From Streptomyces sp. NRRL F-525 (GTDB lineage Bacteria; Actinomycetota; Actinomycetes; Streptomycetales; Streptomycetaceae), in contig NZ_JNXE01000012.1 in assembly GCF_000716605.1 (NCBI RefSeq), positions 162,178 to 226,177 of the forward strand: a stretch of DNA of 64,000 bases, read 5' to 3'. The notes beneath the pieces were generated by a model that had not been told where the DNA came from, searched no databases, and saw only the letters and a program-made list of their open reading frames with translations. Position numbers and translations under genes: made by a program. Positions 27,075-35,990 of the stretch are shown piece after piece; the first letter of the stretch is position 1; every line of letters starts with the position of its first letter.

Positions 27075-27477
27075 GCCGCCTCCGCTCCGGACCACTCGCC
27101 CCGTAACCGCACTCCCACCCCCGGCGTCCCCCGAACCACCCTCTCCCCCTCGCCTCACCCTGGGTAGTCAGCCAAAACGTCTTTGTGGCCGAGGGGTTGG
27201 GGGTGAGGGGGTTCGGATTGTCTACGCGCATAGTGTGCCGAGTGGCCTAAACCTGTTGCCCTGGCGGGTTTGTGGGGTCCCTTGACCCGGGTGGGATGGC
27301 TCGGTTTCATACCTATCCAGCTGTGCGGGGGGCTCGGGCGCCCGTCGTGAGATCCGCAGGGTGTCCTTGGCGTTCCTGGCGTGCCGCGCCGTCAACTCCC
27401 CAGTGTGTGCAGGCGTGTTGACGTGTCTGCCGGCCCGTCCCGATACGTCGCGCGCCACCCCGGAAAGGAAAAAGCCG

Positions 27478-27543
27478 GTGTCGCAGTTGTTCACCGCAGC
27501 TCCCCTTCTCTGCCGTGCCGTCGGGTGCCGGTGGGCGAGGTGA
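27478..27543 (+). CDS. Possible 21-residue leader peptide of cvnA
   Basis: A GTG preceded by AAAGGA opens a 21-codon frame (VSQLFTAAPLLCRAVGCRWAR) whose TGA overlaps the chosen GTG of cvnA (GTGA). cvnA itself has no good ribosome binding site of its own, so translational coupling through this short frame would explain its initiation. The peptide has no homology I recognise; chance or an unnoticed frameshift in the cvnA 5' end are the alternatives. Confidence 0.35.
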   Translation: MSQLFTAAPLLCRAVGCRWAR

Positions 27544-30350
27544 GCCGGCATCGGGGTACGGCCGCACCGGCCGAGGCGGGAGCCGGAGGCGGGCGGGGGC
27601 GCAGTATCCGGGCCTCGCTCATCACGCTCGCGGTGGTGCCGGCGACGGCGATGGTCCTGCTGTGGGTCAGTGGTTCGTACGCGCTCTTCGACCAGTGGAA
27701 CAACTCCAACGACGTCGGACAGGCGGCGAAGACCACCTACGCCCTGCAGCCCGCGGTCGGCGAGTTCCAGAAGGAACGGCAGCTGACGGTCAGCCTGTTG
27801 GCCTCGCACGGCAGCCCCGCCGCCCTGGCGGCGCAGCGGCGCCGGACGGACGCCGTGCTCGCCGGGTTCCGCAAGGCGGACGCCGCCTCCGCCGGGGCCG
27901 GATCGGCCCAGTACCAGGCCCAGTTGGCCACCGTACGGAAGCGGCTCACCGGGCTGACCACCGAACGGACCGCGGTCGACGACGGGAAGACCACCCGGCA
28001 ACAGGCCTACACCGTCTACTCCGACGCCGTGTCCTCGGCGCTGAACCTCTTCGGGATGCTCAGCACCGACAGCGGCGACGCGGCCACCGCGGCCGACGCC
28101 AGTCACGCGCTGGCGTTCCTGCGCGGCGCCGAGGCGCTCTCGCAGGAGGAGGCGATCCTCAACGGGGTCGCCGCGTCACGGAAGTTGAGCGTCCAGGAGC
28201 GGTCGGCGCTGGCGGCCGCCCAGGCCGTCCGGGTCTCCGTGCTGTCCAACGAGGTCGAGCCCTACCTGCCCGCCGAACTGGGCGCCGAGATGGGCAGGAC
28301 CATGGGCGGTCAGGACTGGGCCGCCATGACGGCCTTCGAGAAGACCGTCGCCTCGGCGTCCGCCGCGCACGACGGCACGATCGCCGTGCCCGCCGTCCCG
28401 GCCGCCCGCGCCGCCGCCCCGGGGCGCGTGTCCGGCGCGGTGCAGGCCGTGGAGGGCCAGTTCCTGGTCAAGGTCACCCAGGACTCCGCGCACCGGACCC
28501 ACCAGGTGCTGGTCAAGGCGATGCTCGGCAGCGCGCTGGCGTTCGTGGCCGTACTCGCCGTGGGCCTGCTGTCCTGGCGCATCACGCGGTCCCTCATCGG
28601 CCGGATGTCCGGGCTGCGCGCGGCGACCCTCGAACTGGCCGAGGAGAAGCTGCCCGAACTGATCACCCGGCTGCGCACCCAGGGCAAACGCGCCGAACTC
28701 GACGACCTGCCCGAACTCGACTACGGCACCGACGAGTTGGGCAAGGTCGCGGAGGCCTTCAACAGCGCCCAGCGCACCGCCGTGAGCGTCGCGCTGGAGC
28801 AGGCCGCGCTGCGCGAGGGGGCGCGGCTGGTCTTCCACAACATGTCCCGCCGTATCCAGCTCCTCGTGCACCGCCAGCTCACGGTGATCGACTCCATGGA
28901 ACGCAAGGAGCAGGACCCTCAACTCCTCTCCGATCTCTACCGCGTCGACCACCTCGCCACCCGGATGCGGCGCAACGCGGAGAGCCTGACCGTGCTGTCC
29001 GGCGCGTCCCCCCGGCGCCGCTGGAAGCAGGCGGTGCCGCTCGCGGAGCTGCTGCGCAGCGCGGTGTCCGAGATCGAGGGCTACACCCGGGTCGTGGTCG
29101 AACCCCTGCCGCCCATCGCGGTGTTGGGCCCCGCCGTCGGCGACACGATCCACCTCATGGCCGAACTCATCGAGAACGGCGTGACGTTCTCGCCCCCGCA
29201 CACCGAAGTCCGGGTCCGCGCACTGCCGGTGGCACAGGGCTACGCCGTCGAGGTGGAGGACCGGGGGCTCGGCCTCTCGGCGGACGAGTACGCGGCGGCC
29301 AACGAACTCCTGCACCACCCCAAGGACTTCAGCTTCACCACCCTCGGCGAGGACCCCCGCCTCGGCCTCTTCACCGTCGGCCACCTCGCCCAGCGCCACG
29401 GCATCACGGCCAGCCTCCAGGCCTCGTCGTACGGCGGCTCGCTGGCCGTCGTCGTCGTCCCGCACGCCCTCACGGAGTCGGCGGCGGACACGGTGCCGCC
29501 GACGCTGGACGCGCGGGCGGAGCGGCATCTGGCGTCGGTCGCGGGGTCGTTGCCGGAGTCGGGAACCGGTTCCGGGACGGGTTCAGGGGCGGGTTCGGGC
29601 AGTGGCTCAGGCATGGGCATGGGCTCAGGTATGGGAATGGGCCTGGGCGGCCCGGGTGCGGGCTCGGCCGGCGGTACGGCCACCGGGCCGGTCACCGGTT
29701 CGGGGCGCGGCGGGGTGACGGCCGGCGGTATGCCGATGCGCACCCGCACGCGAACCGCGCCCCACACCCAGCCCCAGCCCGCACCCCACGGCCAACCCCA
29801 ACCCCAACCCGCACCCCACGCCCAGCCCGCGTCCGGCCCGGCGGCACAGGGTGCGCAGTCCGCGGCCGCCGCTTCCCCCCGCGGAGCCGTGCCCTTCCCG
29901 CACCCTCGTACCGCCGGAGGGTCCGGAACTCCCTCCGACCCCCACCCGGCCGCCCCTCCCACAGGCCCCCGCACCGGCGGTCCCGGTTCCAGCCGGCTCC
30001 CGCGTCGCGTGCGACAGGCCCATCTCGCACCGCAGTTGAGAGAGCGGCCGGACGAGGCGGACGGCGAGCGCGGGGCCGGGCGGGAGGCCGAGCGGCGCCC
30101 CGAGCAGGCCCGGTCGATGCTGGCCGCGCTGCGGGACGGAACGCGCCGGGCCCGCGAGCAGGAGGACGTGCCCACGCCCGCCTGGCCCTCGTCGCTGCGC
30201 GGAGACACCCCCTGGCCGAACTCACCGCGAGGAGACGCCCCCCGCCCCGCGTCCCCGTCGGCGGAAGCCCCCGCGCCCACCTGGAACACGGCCCCGCCCG
30301 AGCGCCGTCAGTTGCCCACCCGTCCCCGTCCGACAAGGAACACCCCATGA
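27540..30350 (+). CDS. cvnA: Conservon sensor-kinase-like protein CvnA
   Basis: About 936 residues: a short cytoplasmic N-terminus, TM1 (SLITLAVVPATAMVLLWVSG, near residues 25-45), a large extracytoplasmic nitrate/nitrite-sensing-type (NIT) domain, TM2 (AMLGSALAFVAVLAVGLLSW, about 325-345), a HAMP-like linker, a dimerisation region (VFHNMSRRIQLLVHRQ) and a GHKL ATPase domain (ELIENGVTFSPPHTEV as N-box). The last 280 residues are low-complexity: Gly-Ser-Met repeats, then Pro-Gln-His repeats. CvnA proteins lie at the membrane and work with CvnB, C and D in a complex compared with eukaryotic GPCR signalling. The GTG at 27540 is chosen to place about 20 residues before TM1; the exact start is uncertain. 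It overlaps cvnB by four bases. Confidence 0.87.
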   Translation: MSRHRGTAAPAEAGAGGGRGRSIRASLITLAVVPATAMVLLWVSGSYALFDQWNNSNDVGQAAKTTYALQPAVGEFQKERQLTVSLLASHGSPAALAAQRRRTDAVLAGFRKADAASAGAGSAQYQAQLATVRKRLTGLTTERTAVDDGKTTRQQAYTVYSDAVSSALNLFGMLSTDSGDAATAADASHALAFLRGAEALSQEEAILNGVAASRKLSVQERSALAAAQAVRVSVLSNEVEPYLPAELGAEMGRTMGGQDWAAMTAFEKTVASASAAHDGTIAVPAVPAARAAAPGRVSGAVQAVEGQFLVKVTQDSAHRTHQVLVKAMLGSALAFVAVLAVGLLSWRITRSLIGRMSGLRAATLELAEEKLPELITRLRTQGKRAELDDLPELDYGTDELGKVAEAFNSAQRTAVSVALEQAALREGARLVFHNMSRRIQLLVHRQLTVIDSMERKEQDPQLLSDLYRVDHLATRMRRNAESLTVLSGASPRRRWKQAVPLAELLRSAVSEIEGYTRVVVEPLPPIAVLGPAVGDTIHLMAELIENGVTFSPPHTEVRVRALPVAQGYAVEVEDRGLGLSADEYAAANELLHHPKDFSFTTLGEDPRLGLFTVGHLAQRHGITASLQASSYGGSLAVVVVPHALTESAADTVPPTLDARAERHLASVAGSLPESGTGSGTGSGAGSGSGSGMGMGSGMGMGLGGPGAGSAGGTATGPVTGSGRGGVTAGGMPMRTRTRTAPHTQPQPAPHGQPQPQPAPHAQPASGPAAQGAQSAAAASPRGAVPFPHPRTAGGSGTPSDPHPAAPPTGPRTGGPGSSRLPRRVRQAHLAPQLRERPDEADGERGAGREAERRPEQARSMLAALRDGTRRAREQEDVPTPAWPSSLRGDTPWPNSPRGDAPRPASPSAEAPAPTWNTAPPERRQLPTRPRPTRNTP

Positions 30351-30784
30351 CTGCGCCCAACACCACGCACGGCGGACTGGCCTGGCTGCTGGACAACCTG
30401 ATCGAGCGGATCCCCGAGACCCTGCACGCCATCGTCCTGTCCGAGGACGGGCTCCTCGTCGGCTCCTCCGAACGGCTCGCGCAGGAGGACGCCGAGCAAC
30501 TCGCCGCGATCTCCTCGGGAGTTCACTCGCTCGCGCTGGGCACCAGCCGGCACTTCGGCGGCGGGCGCGTGCAGCAGACCGTCATCGAGATGGACGACCT
30601 CTTCCTCTTCGTCACCACCGCCGGCGGCGGCGCCCGCCTCGCCGTCCTCGCCACCTCGCAGGTGGACGTCGGCAACGTCGGCTACGAGATGACCATGGTC
30701 GTACGGCAGGTGGGGCAGTTCCTCAGCGCGGCCCCGCGGTTCCCGGAGTACAGCGGCGCGCCCTTCGCGGGTGAGCATGAATGA
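30347..30784 (+). CDS. cvnB: Conservon roadblock/LC7 protein CvnB
   Basis: The 145-residue product is a single roadblock/LC7 domain: LAWLLDNLIERIPETLHAIVLSEDGLLVGSSERL, then GGGRVQQTVIEMDDLFLFVTTAGGGARLAVLATSQVDVGNVGYEMTMVV. Proteins of this family regulate small GTPases, and in conservons CvnB partners the CvnD GTPase. Both ends overlap neighbours by ATGA, so the cvnA-B-C genes are translationally coupled. Confidence 0.93.
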   Translation: MTAPNTTHGGLAWLLDNLIERIPETLHAIVLSEDGLLVGSSERLAQEDAEQLAAISSGVHSLALGTSRHFGGGRVQQTVIEMDDLFLFVTTAGGGARLAVLATSQVDVGNVGYEMTMVVRQVGQFLSAAPRFPEYSGAPFAGEHE

Positions 30785-31155
30785 GACATTGGTCCGAGGA
30801 AGACCCGTGGGAGGACGAAGACCCCGCGCTGCTCGTCCGCCCGTACACGGTCACCGGCGGCCGCACCCCGACCTTCCACTCCGGCATCGAGCTGATCACC
30901 CTGATCAGCACCGTCCGGCCGCCGACCCGCGACCAGCGCCTCCAGCCCGAACAGAACCGGCTGCTCGCGCTGTGCCGTACGCCCACCGCGCTGGTGGAGG
31001 TCGCCGCCCGGCTCGATCAACCCGTCGCGGTCATACGGGTGTTGCTCGATGACCTCCTGGACAACGACCTCGTCTCCGTCTCCCCGCCCGCCGCGGCCGG
31101 TACCCCCGACGCCCGTTTCCTCCAGGCAGTGATCGATGGCATACGCAGAATCTGA
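30781..31155 (+). CDS. cvnC: Conservon DUF742 protein CvnC
   Basis: The 124-residue product is a DUF742 protein: an N-terminal DPALLVRPYTVTGGRTPT segment and a winged-helix-like C-terminal part (ALCRTPTALVEVAARLDQPVAVIRVLLDDLLDNDLVSV). It has the position and length expected for CvnC, between the roadblock protein and the GTPase. It begins in an ATGA overlap with cvnB and overlaps cvnD by 20 bases. Confidence 0.93.
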   Translation: MRHWSEEDPWEDEDPALLVRPYTVTGGRTPTFHSGIELITLISTVRPPTRDQRLQPEQNRLLALCRTPTALVEVAARLDQPVAVIRVLLDDLLDNDLVSVSPPAAAGTPDARFLQAVIDGIRRI

Positions 31156-31738
31156 CCGCCGCGCCACCACCGTCGCGCCCAACGCCGCCACCGCCAAGAT
31201 CCTGGTCGCGGGCGGCTTCGGCGTCGGCAAGACCACGCTCGTCGGCGCGATCAGCGAGACCACGCCGCTGCGCACCGAGGAACTCATCACCGAGGCCAGC
31301 GTCGGCGTGGACAACCTCGCCGGGGTGGAGCAGAAGACCACGACGACGGTCGCCATGGACTTCGGCCGGATCACGCTCAGTTCGGCCCTTGTGGTCTATC
31401 TTTTCGGCGCCCCGGGGCAGGACCGCTTCTGGTTCATGTGGGACGACCTCTCCCGCGGCGCGCTCGGCGCGGTGGTCCTCGCGGACACCCGCCGCCTGGA
31501 GAACTGCTTCCCCTCCGTCGACTTCTTCGAGCACCGCGGCATCCCCTTCGCCGTCGGTGTCAACTGCTTCAACGGCCGCTGCGAGGAGGACCCCGAGGAG
31601 ATCCGCGCCGCCCTCGACCTCGCCCCCGACATCCCCCTCGTCCTGTGCGACGCCCGCGACAAGGAGTCGGTGAAGACGGTCCTGCTCGCCCTCCTCGAAC
31701 ACGTCATGCGGGGGCTGGCGGCGGAGGCGTCGGCATAG
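31136..31738 (+). CDS. cvnD: Conservon GTPase CvnD
   Basis: The 200-residue product is the Ras-like GTPase of the conservon. G1 is GGFGVGKTTL (about 26-35), the switch region has TTTTVAMDFGRI, and G3 appears as the diverged FGAPGQDRFW where small GTPases have DxxGQ. The base-contacting region includes GVNCFNGRC in place of NKxD, as is usual for CvnD (MglA-like) proteins, and VLCDARDKESV. It completes the cvnABCD operon, whose signal is unknown. Confidence 0.93.
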   Translation: MAYAESDRRATTVAPNAATAKILVAGGFGVGKTTLVGAISETTPLRTEELITEASVGVDNLAGVEQKTTTTVAMDFGRITLSSALVVYLFGAPGQDRFWFMWDDLSRGALGAVVLADTRRLENCFPSVDFFEHRGIPFAVGVNCFNGRCEEDPEEIRAALDLAPDIPLVLCDARDKESVKTVLLALLEHVMRGLAAEASA

Positions 31739-31762
31739 CCGCACGATCAAGCGGTTCTACGG

Positions 31763-32365
31763 TCATGAAGGCTTCGTCGCCGACACGGCCGTCGCGGTCA
31801 GCGTGCCGTCGCACTCCGCGAACTGCCCGTCGTCCAGGGCGACTTGGTGTGCTCCCGCACCCGGCAGCCCGATCACCATCGTCGGATAGATCACCGGCGC
31901 CGAACCGGACTCGCAGTAGCCGTCGCCCTCACCCTGCACCTGCACGAAGGTCAGCTTCAGCCAGGCCTGGGCGCCGGGGGCGAGCTTGACGGGGGAGGCG
32001 GTACCGACGGGGGTGACCTGGAGGGGGACGTTGAGCTCCGGGGAACCGTTCGCGGCTCCGGCGACGGTGGGGTGCCCCTGGAGGACGCAGGTCTTGCCGC
32101 CGGTGTTGGTGAACCGGACGATCGCCGCGCCGGTCCCGGTGCCGGAAGGACGATCGGCGGCTTGATAGGCGGTCGCCTTCAGAGCGGTTGCCGCACAGGC
32201 CTTGACCGCGGTTCCGGTGGAGATGGGGGAGGCGGTCGCGGTCGGCGCATCCGACGACCCGTCGGACCCGCTCGCGGCGTCGCCCGGCTGACACGCCGTC
32301 ATCACCATCGCCGCCGACAACGCGGCCACCGCCAACACGGCCCTACGGATGCTGTTGTTCTCCAT
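31763..32365 (-). CDS. DUF4232 secreted lipoprotein
   Basis: The 200-residue product starts with a lipoprotein signal peptide (RRAVLAVAALSAAMVMTAC, lipobox cysteine near residue 24), then a Ser/Thr/Ala-rich spacer and a DUF4232 domain with KACAATALKATAYQAADRPSGTGTGAAIVRFTNTGGKTCVLQGHPTV. Such proteins are common, poorly characterised Streptomyces cell-surface lipoproteins. The ATG follows GGGGGAC; a longer frame to 32437 has no signal-peptide logic. It converges with cvnD. Confidence 0.82.
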   Translation of the reverse strand: MENNSIRRAVLAVAALSAAMVMTACQPGDAASGSDGSSDAPTATASPISTGTAVKACAATALKATAYQAADRPSGTGTGAAIVRFTNTGGKTCVLQGHPTVAGAANGSPELNVPLQVTPVGTASPVKLAPGAQAWLKLTFVQVQGEGDGYCESGSAPVIYPTMVIGLPGAGAHQVALDDGQFAECDGTLTATAVSATKPS

Positions 32366-32480
32366 GACGTCCCCCGAACTGGTTGTGCACGGGCCGGACT
32401 TCGCCGGCGCTCGCGGAGGGAGACAGGTCCGCCGCACCCGGAGTTCCGCCCGCGCACCACCTGTGACGGAACGGTGACGC

Positions 32481-33359
32481 TCAGTCGAAGCTGGCGAAAT
32501 AGGCCGCCGCCATGTCCTCGTCCCCGTGCCCCTGCGCCGCCGCCCGCGCGAACCGTTCCGCGCCCGCGGCCGCCACGTCCAGCCGTACGCCGTTCGCCGC
32601 GCCCGCCTGCACGATCAGCCGGGCGTCCTTCTCCGCCGTGGTGACCGCGAAACTCGCCGGTGTCAGTTGGTCGTTGAGGATGGCGGCCGACTTGGCGTGC
32701 AGGTAGCCCATGTCGAGCGGGCCGCCCGCGATGAGGTCGAGGAAGTCCTGCGGGTTCACATCCAGGCCCTTGGACAGGGCCAGCGCCTCGCCCGCCGCGT
32801 TCGTCACCGCGAGCACCCAGCTGTTGGCGACCAGCTTCAGCCGGGTCGCCGTGGCCGCCGCGCCGTCCTCGCCGACCCACATCGTGCGGGCGCCGACCGC
32901 GTCGAAGACCGGGGTCACCGTCGCGCGGCCGGACTCCGGGCCCGCCGCCAGGACCGTGAGCTGACCGGCCTCGGCGGGCTGGCGGGTGCCGAGGACGGGG
33001 GCGTCGTAGAAGACGAGGTCGTGGCGGTTCGCGAACTCGGCCAGTTCGCCCACCGATTCGAGGCTCGACGTCGTCGACTGCACCCACGCGGCGCCGGGTC
33101 GCAGGACGGGCGCGGCCTCGCGCATCACGTCGAGGACGGCGTCGCCGTCGTAGAGCATCGTGAGGATGACGTCCGCGTCGCGCACGGCGTCCGCCACCGT
33201 GTCACGGACGTGCGCGCCGTCGGCGGACAGGGGCTCGGCCTTGGCGCGGGTGCGGTTCCAGGCATGCACGGTGTGACCGGCCCGGGCGAGATTGCGGGCC
33301 ATCGCGGCGCCCATGATGCCGGTGCCCAGGACGCCTACGGTGAGCTTCTCGGTGGTCAT
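32481..33359 (-). CDS. NAD(P)-dependent beta-hydroxyacid dehydrogenase family protein
   Basis: The 292-residue product belongs to the 3-hydroxyisobutyrate dehydrogenase family. The Rossmann motif VGVLGTGIMGAAMARNLARAGHTVHAWNRT is at the N-terminus, the substrate-binding block VFYDAPVLGTRQPAEAGQLTVLAAG sits near 120-145, and the catalytic lysine motif is in RLKLVANSWVLAVTNAAGEALAL (Lys near 172). The GTRQPAE sequence departs from the usual G(V/S)xxAxxG, so the substrate could differ from 3-hydroxyisobutyrate. The ATG lies about 120 bp from the next gene start. Confidence 0.87.
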   Translation of the reverse strand: MTTEKLTVGVLGTGIMGAAMARNLARAGHTVHAWNRTRAKAEPLSADGAHVRDTVADAVRDADVILTMLYDGDAVLDVMREAAPVLRPGAAWVQSTTSSLESVGELAEFANRHDLVFYDAPVLGTRQPAEAGQLTVLAAGPESGRATVTPVFDAVGARTMWVGEDGAAATATRLKLVANSWVLAVTNAAGEALALSKGLDVNPQDFLDLIAGGPLDMGYLHAKSAAILNDQLTPASFAVTTAEKDARLIVQAGAANGVRLDVAAAGAERFARAAAQGHGDEDMAAAYFASFD

Positions 33360-33448
33360 GACTCGGCTTTCGTCCTCGACGGTGTTGTCGAGGACCACCC
33401 TGCCAGGGTGACGCGCGCCCGGCCTCCCGGCGGGGCGCGCGGCGCCCG

Positions 33449-34849
33449 TCAGCCCGTGACCGTGAACCAGGTCGAGCGGGACTTCTGCCACTCCTCGTGA
33501 GTGAGGTCCTTCGCCTCGGTGCCGTCGCCGTAGAGGTCGGCCGCGCCGTCGTCGGTGATCAGTTGGGCGCGGGCGCCCGCGGCCGTCAGGTCCGGTACGT
33601 CCACGACCGCCTCCCAGGCGCCGGGGTCGGTCGTCGGCAGGTCGCGCAGCTTGACCGGCCGGTCGGCCGCGTTGCCGGTCCAGGAGTAGAGGGCGTACGG
33701 GTCGGAGTTGTCGTCGGCGGCCCAGGAACCGGCGACGATCAGGTACTGGTTCGCCGCGTTCTTGCGGATGTCGCGCACCGAGAGGCCGCCGAGGTCCAGC
33801 TCGATCGGCGTGCCGAAGGTCGCCGCCGTGCCGTTCGCCACCACCTTGTCGATGTTGGTGACCGGGACCAGGAGCGCCTTGCCGCCTGCCACCGCCGGAG
33901 CGAGCGGCGCGCGGAAACCGAGGTACGCCGTGGTCGTGGAGCCGGGCGCGAACTCCAGGCCCTCCACGTTGAACCCGTCGATCTCCTTGGGGACTTGACC
34001 GTCCGCCGTGCCCGCCGCGAAGCCGTACCGGTTGCCGTTCGCCTTGTCCCACGCCACCAGGTTGTCGCGCAGCTTGCCGTACGAACTGCCGTAGGACAGC
34101 GCCGTGTTGGCACCTGTGCCGGTCACCTTCGTGGTGAAGACCGTGTTCCGGGCCGACTTGTACTCGCCGTCCTTGTTGTTGCCCAGCGAACCGGTCCAGT
34201 AGATCGTGTCGCCGACGCGGGCCGCGCCCTCGATGTCGATCTCCTTGGACACGTCGATGTCGTCGCTGAAGTCCCAGGTCTTCACCGGCGCGCCGGACGC
34301 CGAACGGTCGTACAGGCGAAGGACGTTGGACTCGTCGTCCGCTACGACGACATAGCCGCCGCCCACGTCGACCGCGGCGGAGGCGTCGCTGGAGCCGGTG
34401 AAGTAGCGGGTGTCGGCGGGCTGTTGGACCGATGCCGAGGCCGCGTAGTGCAGGGTCTTCGTCGCCGTCTTGCCGCCCAGGCCCGTGACCTTCACCGTCA
34501 GGTCCGTGTAGCCCTGCGCGGCCGCCGCGACGGCGAGTTGGCGGGTGGCGCCGGTGCCGGAGACGGTCACCGCGCTCGTCGGTGCCACGGACGTCTTGCT
34601 GCTCTTGCTCGCCGCGACCGTCAACGCGCCGACGTCCGCGCCGCTCTGAGCGACCGTCACCTGGACCGTCGGGTCGCCGACCGCGCCCACCGCGCCCGAC
34701 AGGTACGTGGCCGAGAGGGAGATGGTCGGTGTGCCGTAACTCGCCGCGTGCGCCGGGCTGTTGCCGCCCAGGCTCAGGGCGGCGAGGGCGAGGCAGCTGC
34801 CCGCCACGGCGACCGTCCTGCGCCCGCTGGTGAAAACGTAGTCCTGCAC
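33449..34849 (-). CDS. Secreted DUF3616 protein
   Basis: The 466-residue product has a Sec/Tat-like signal peptide (SGRRTVAVAGSCLALAALSLGGNSPAHAAS), an Ig-like or cadherin-like N-terminal segment (LTVAASKSSKTSVAPTSAVTVSGTGATRQLAVAAAAQGYTDLTVKVTG) and a DUF3616-like beta-propeller region (DASAAVDVGGGYVVVADDESNVLRLYDR, IDIEGAARVGDTIYWTGSLGNNKDGEY, IDGFNVEGLEFAPG). It is probably extracellular; the substrate is unknown. The GTG start is chosen because AGGGG precedes it and the signal peptide follows directly. Confidence 0.8.
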   Translation of the reverse strand: MQDYVFTSGRRTVAVAGSCLALAALSLGGNSPAHAASYGTPTISLSATYLSGAVGAVGDPTVQVTVAQSGADVGALTVAASKSSKTSVAPTSAVTVSGTGATRQLAVAAAAQGYTDLTVKVTGLGGKTATKTLHYAASASVQQPADTRYFTGSSDASAAVDVGGGYVVVADDESNVLRLYDRSASGAPVKTWDFSDDIDVSKEIDIEGAARVGDTIYWTGSLGNNKDGEYKSARNTVFTTKVTGTGANTALSYGSSYGKLRDNLVAWDKANGNRYGFAAGTADGQVPKEIDGFNVEGLEFAPGSTTTAYLGFRAPLAPAVAGGKALLVPVTNIDKVVANGTAATFGTPIELDLGGLSVRDIRKNAANQYLIVAGSWAADDNSDPYALYSWTGNAADRPVKLRDLPTTDPGAWEAVVDVPDLTAAGARAQLITDDGAADLYGDGTEAKDLTHEEWQKSRSTWFTVTG

Positions 34850-34886
34850 TGGGACCCCTTCGTCGGCTCGGTGTCGACGAGAAGGC

Positions 34887-35279
34887 TCAGCGGACTTCAC
34901 CAACTCCGCGGGGTGTGGGCAGGTCCTGGGGGTGAACAACTGCGGACGGGCCGAGGGAGCGCTCCATCACCCGGGCCAGGTGACGGGTGAAGACCTCCTG
35001 CGTGTCGGGGGTCAGCATGCGCAACGCCACCAGCGCGGTGATCACGACGTCGCACAGTTCCGCCTGCACGTCGTCCCAGGTGTGGGTGACGCCCTTGCGC
35101 TGGTTCTGGCCGGTCGCCCCGATCACCGCCTCGGCGACCTCACCGACCTCCTCGGACAGTTTCAGCATGCCCAGGAGCAGGCCCTCGCGGCCGCCGAAGG
35201 GCTGGCCGGCCTCCACCCAGGTGCACAACTCGTCGATACCGGACCAGAGTTCGGGGGACTGGTCGTTCTGCTCGCTCAT
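34887..35279 (-). CDS. MazG-like nucleotide pyrophosphohydrolase family protein
   Basis: The 130-residue product shows the MazG-like helical pattern: LLGMLKLSEEVGEVAEAVIGATGQN (the ExxE metal site) and WDDVQAELCDVVITALVALRML (the ExxxD site). MazG-like enzymes hydrolyse nucleoside triphosphates to monophosphates and act in nucleotide-pool housekeeping. It is 37 bp upstream of the DUF3616 gene on the same strand; whether they are co-transcribed is unclear. Confidence 0.85.
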   Translation of the reverse strand: MSEQNDQSPELWSGIDELCTWVEAGQPFGGREGLLLGMLKLSEEVGEVAEAVIGATGQNQRKGVTHTWDDVQAELCDVVITALVALRMLTPDTQEVFTRHLARVMERSLGPSAVVHPQDLPTPRGVGEVR

Positions 35280-35322
35280 GGGCCCAGCCTGCCATCACCG
35301 ACCCACTCGTCCGCCCCACTCG

Positions 35323-35868
35323 TCACTCGTCGAACAGCGTCTCCTGCCCGAACTCCGCCGCCTCCCGCACCCGCCTGTTCCGCAGGCCCACCACCACGGC
35401 CGTGGCCGCCCCCGTCACCGCGAGCGCCGCCGGGACCATCCAGCCCCGGTTCACCGCGTGCCCCAGCGCGTGGTCCAGGGAGAGGCGGCCCGGGCCCGTG
35501 ACCGCGAGGCCGGCCGCGGTCAGGGCGAGGGAGGCCGCGTACTCGTAGCCGCCGGCCGCCGCGAAGAAACCGTTGGGCGCGTGCACGGCGGCCGCTCCCG
35601 TCATCGCGCCGGCCGCCGCCGCGCCCGCCGCCGGGGTCGCAAGACCCAGCGCGAGCAGCGCGCCGCCGCCCGCCTCGGAGAGGCCCGCCAGCACGGCGCT
35701 CTGCTTGCCGGGGGAGTACCCCATCGCCTCCATGGCCGCGCCGGTGCCCTCGATCCCGCCCCCGCCGAACCAGCCGAACAGCTTCTGCGCGCCGTGCGCG
35801 GCCAGCACGCCGCCGGTACCCAGCCGGAGCAGCAGCAGGCCCAGATCTTGTCGGTCGTAACAGGTCAC
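35323..35868 (-). CDS. DoxX family membrane protein
   Basis: The 181-residue product is a four-helix DoxX-family protein: LGLLLLRLGTGGVLAAHGAQKLFGWFGG at the N-terminus (the AHGxQKLFGWFGG motif), then three Ala/Gly-rich hydrophobic segments and a C-terminal helix before VGLRNRRVREA. Members are linked to redox or thiol stress, but this protein's role is not established. GTG at 35868 lies behind AGGGAG; a longer frame lacks a better site. Confidence 0.85.
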   Translation of the reverse strand: MTCYDRQDLGLLLLRLGTGGVLAAHGAQKLFGWFGGGGIEGTGAAMEAMGYSPGKQSAVLAGLSEAGGGALLALGLATPAAGAAAAGAMTGAAAVHAPNGFFAAAGGYEYAASLALTAAGLAVTGPGRLSLDHALGHAVNRGWMVPAALAVTGAATAVVVGLRNRRVREAAEFGQETLFDE

Positions 35869-35990
35869 GGTGACTCCCTGAACAGGCGGCGGGGACGGTC
35901 CCTCCACCGTCGCACCCCGGGTGCCCGGCGGGCGGATTCGCGCGGCCGTTCGGGTGGCGGGGTCCCGGGAACGGTGTGAGTCTGACCGGC

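Larger units (their letters stand above)
26850..27477. other. Intergenic region between defence island and conservon
   Basis: About 630 bases without a convincing gene. A 67-codon frame (26810-27013) overlaps the end of the SF1 helicase and has no recognisable domain. The region holds a terminator-like hairpin (27019-27047) and a Crp-type palindrome (27059-27074). The remainder includes C-rich stretches and a likely but unassigned promoter for the conservon. No integrase, attachment-site duplication or tRNA marks this island edge. Confidence 0.5.

Noticed and set aside
29560..29860. Low-complexity DNA in the 3' part of cvnA as a mobile or structural repeat
   Set aside because: It is in frame and codes for Gly-Ser-Met and Pro-Gln-His repeats in the disordered tail, a usual feature of CvnA proteins.
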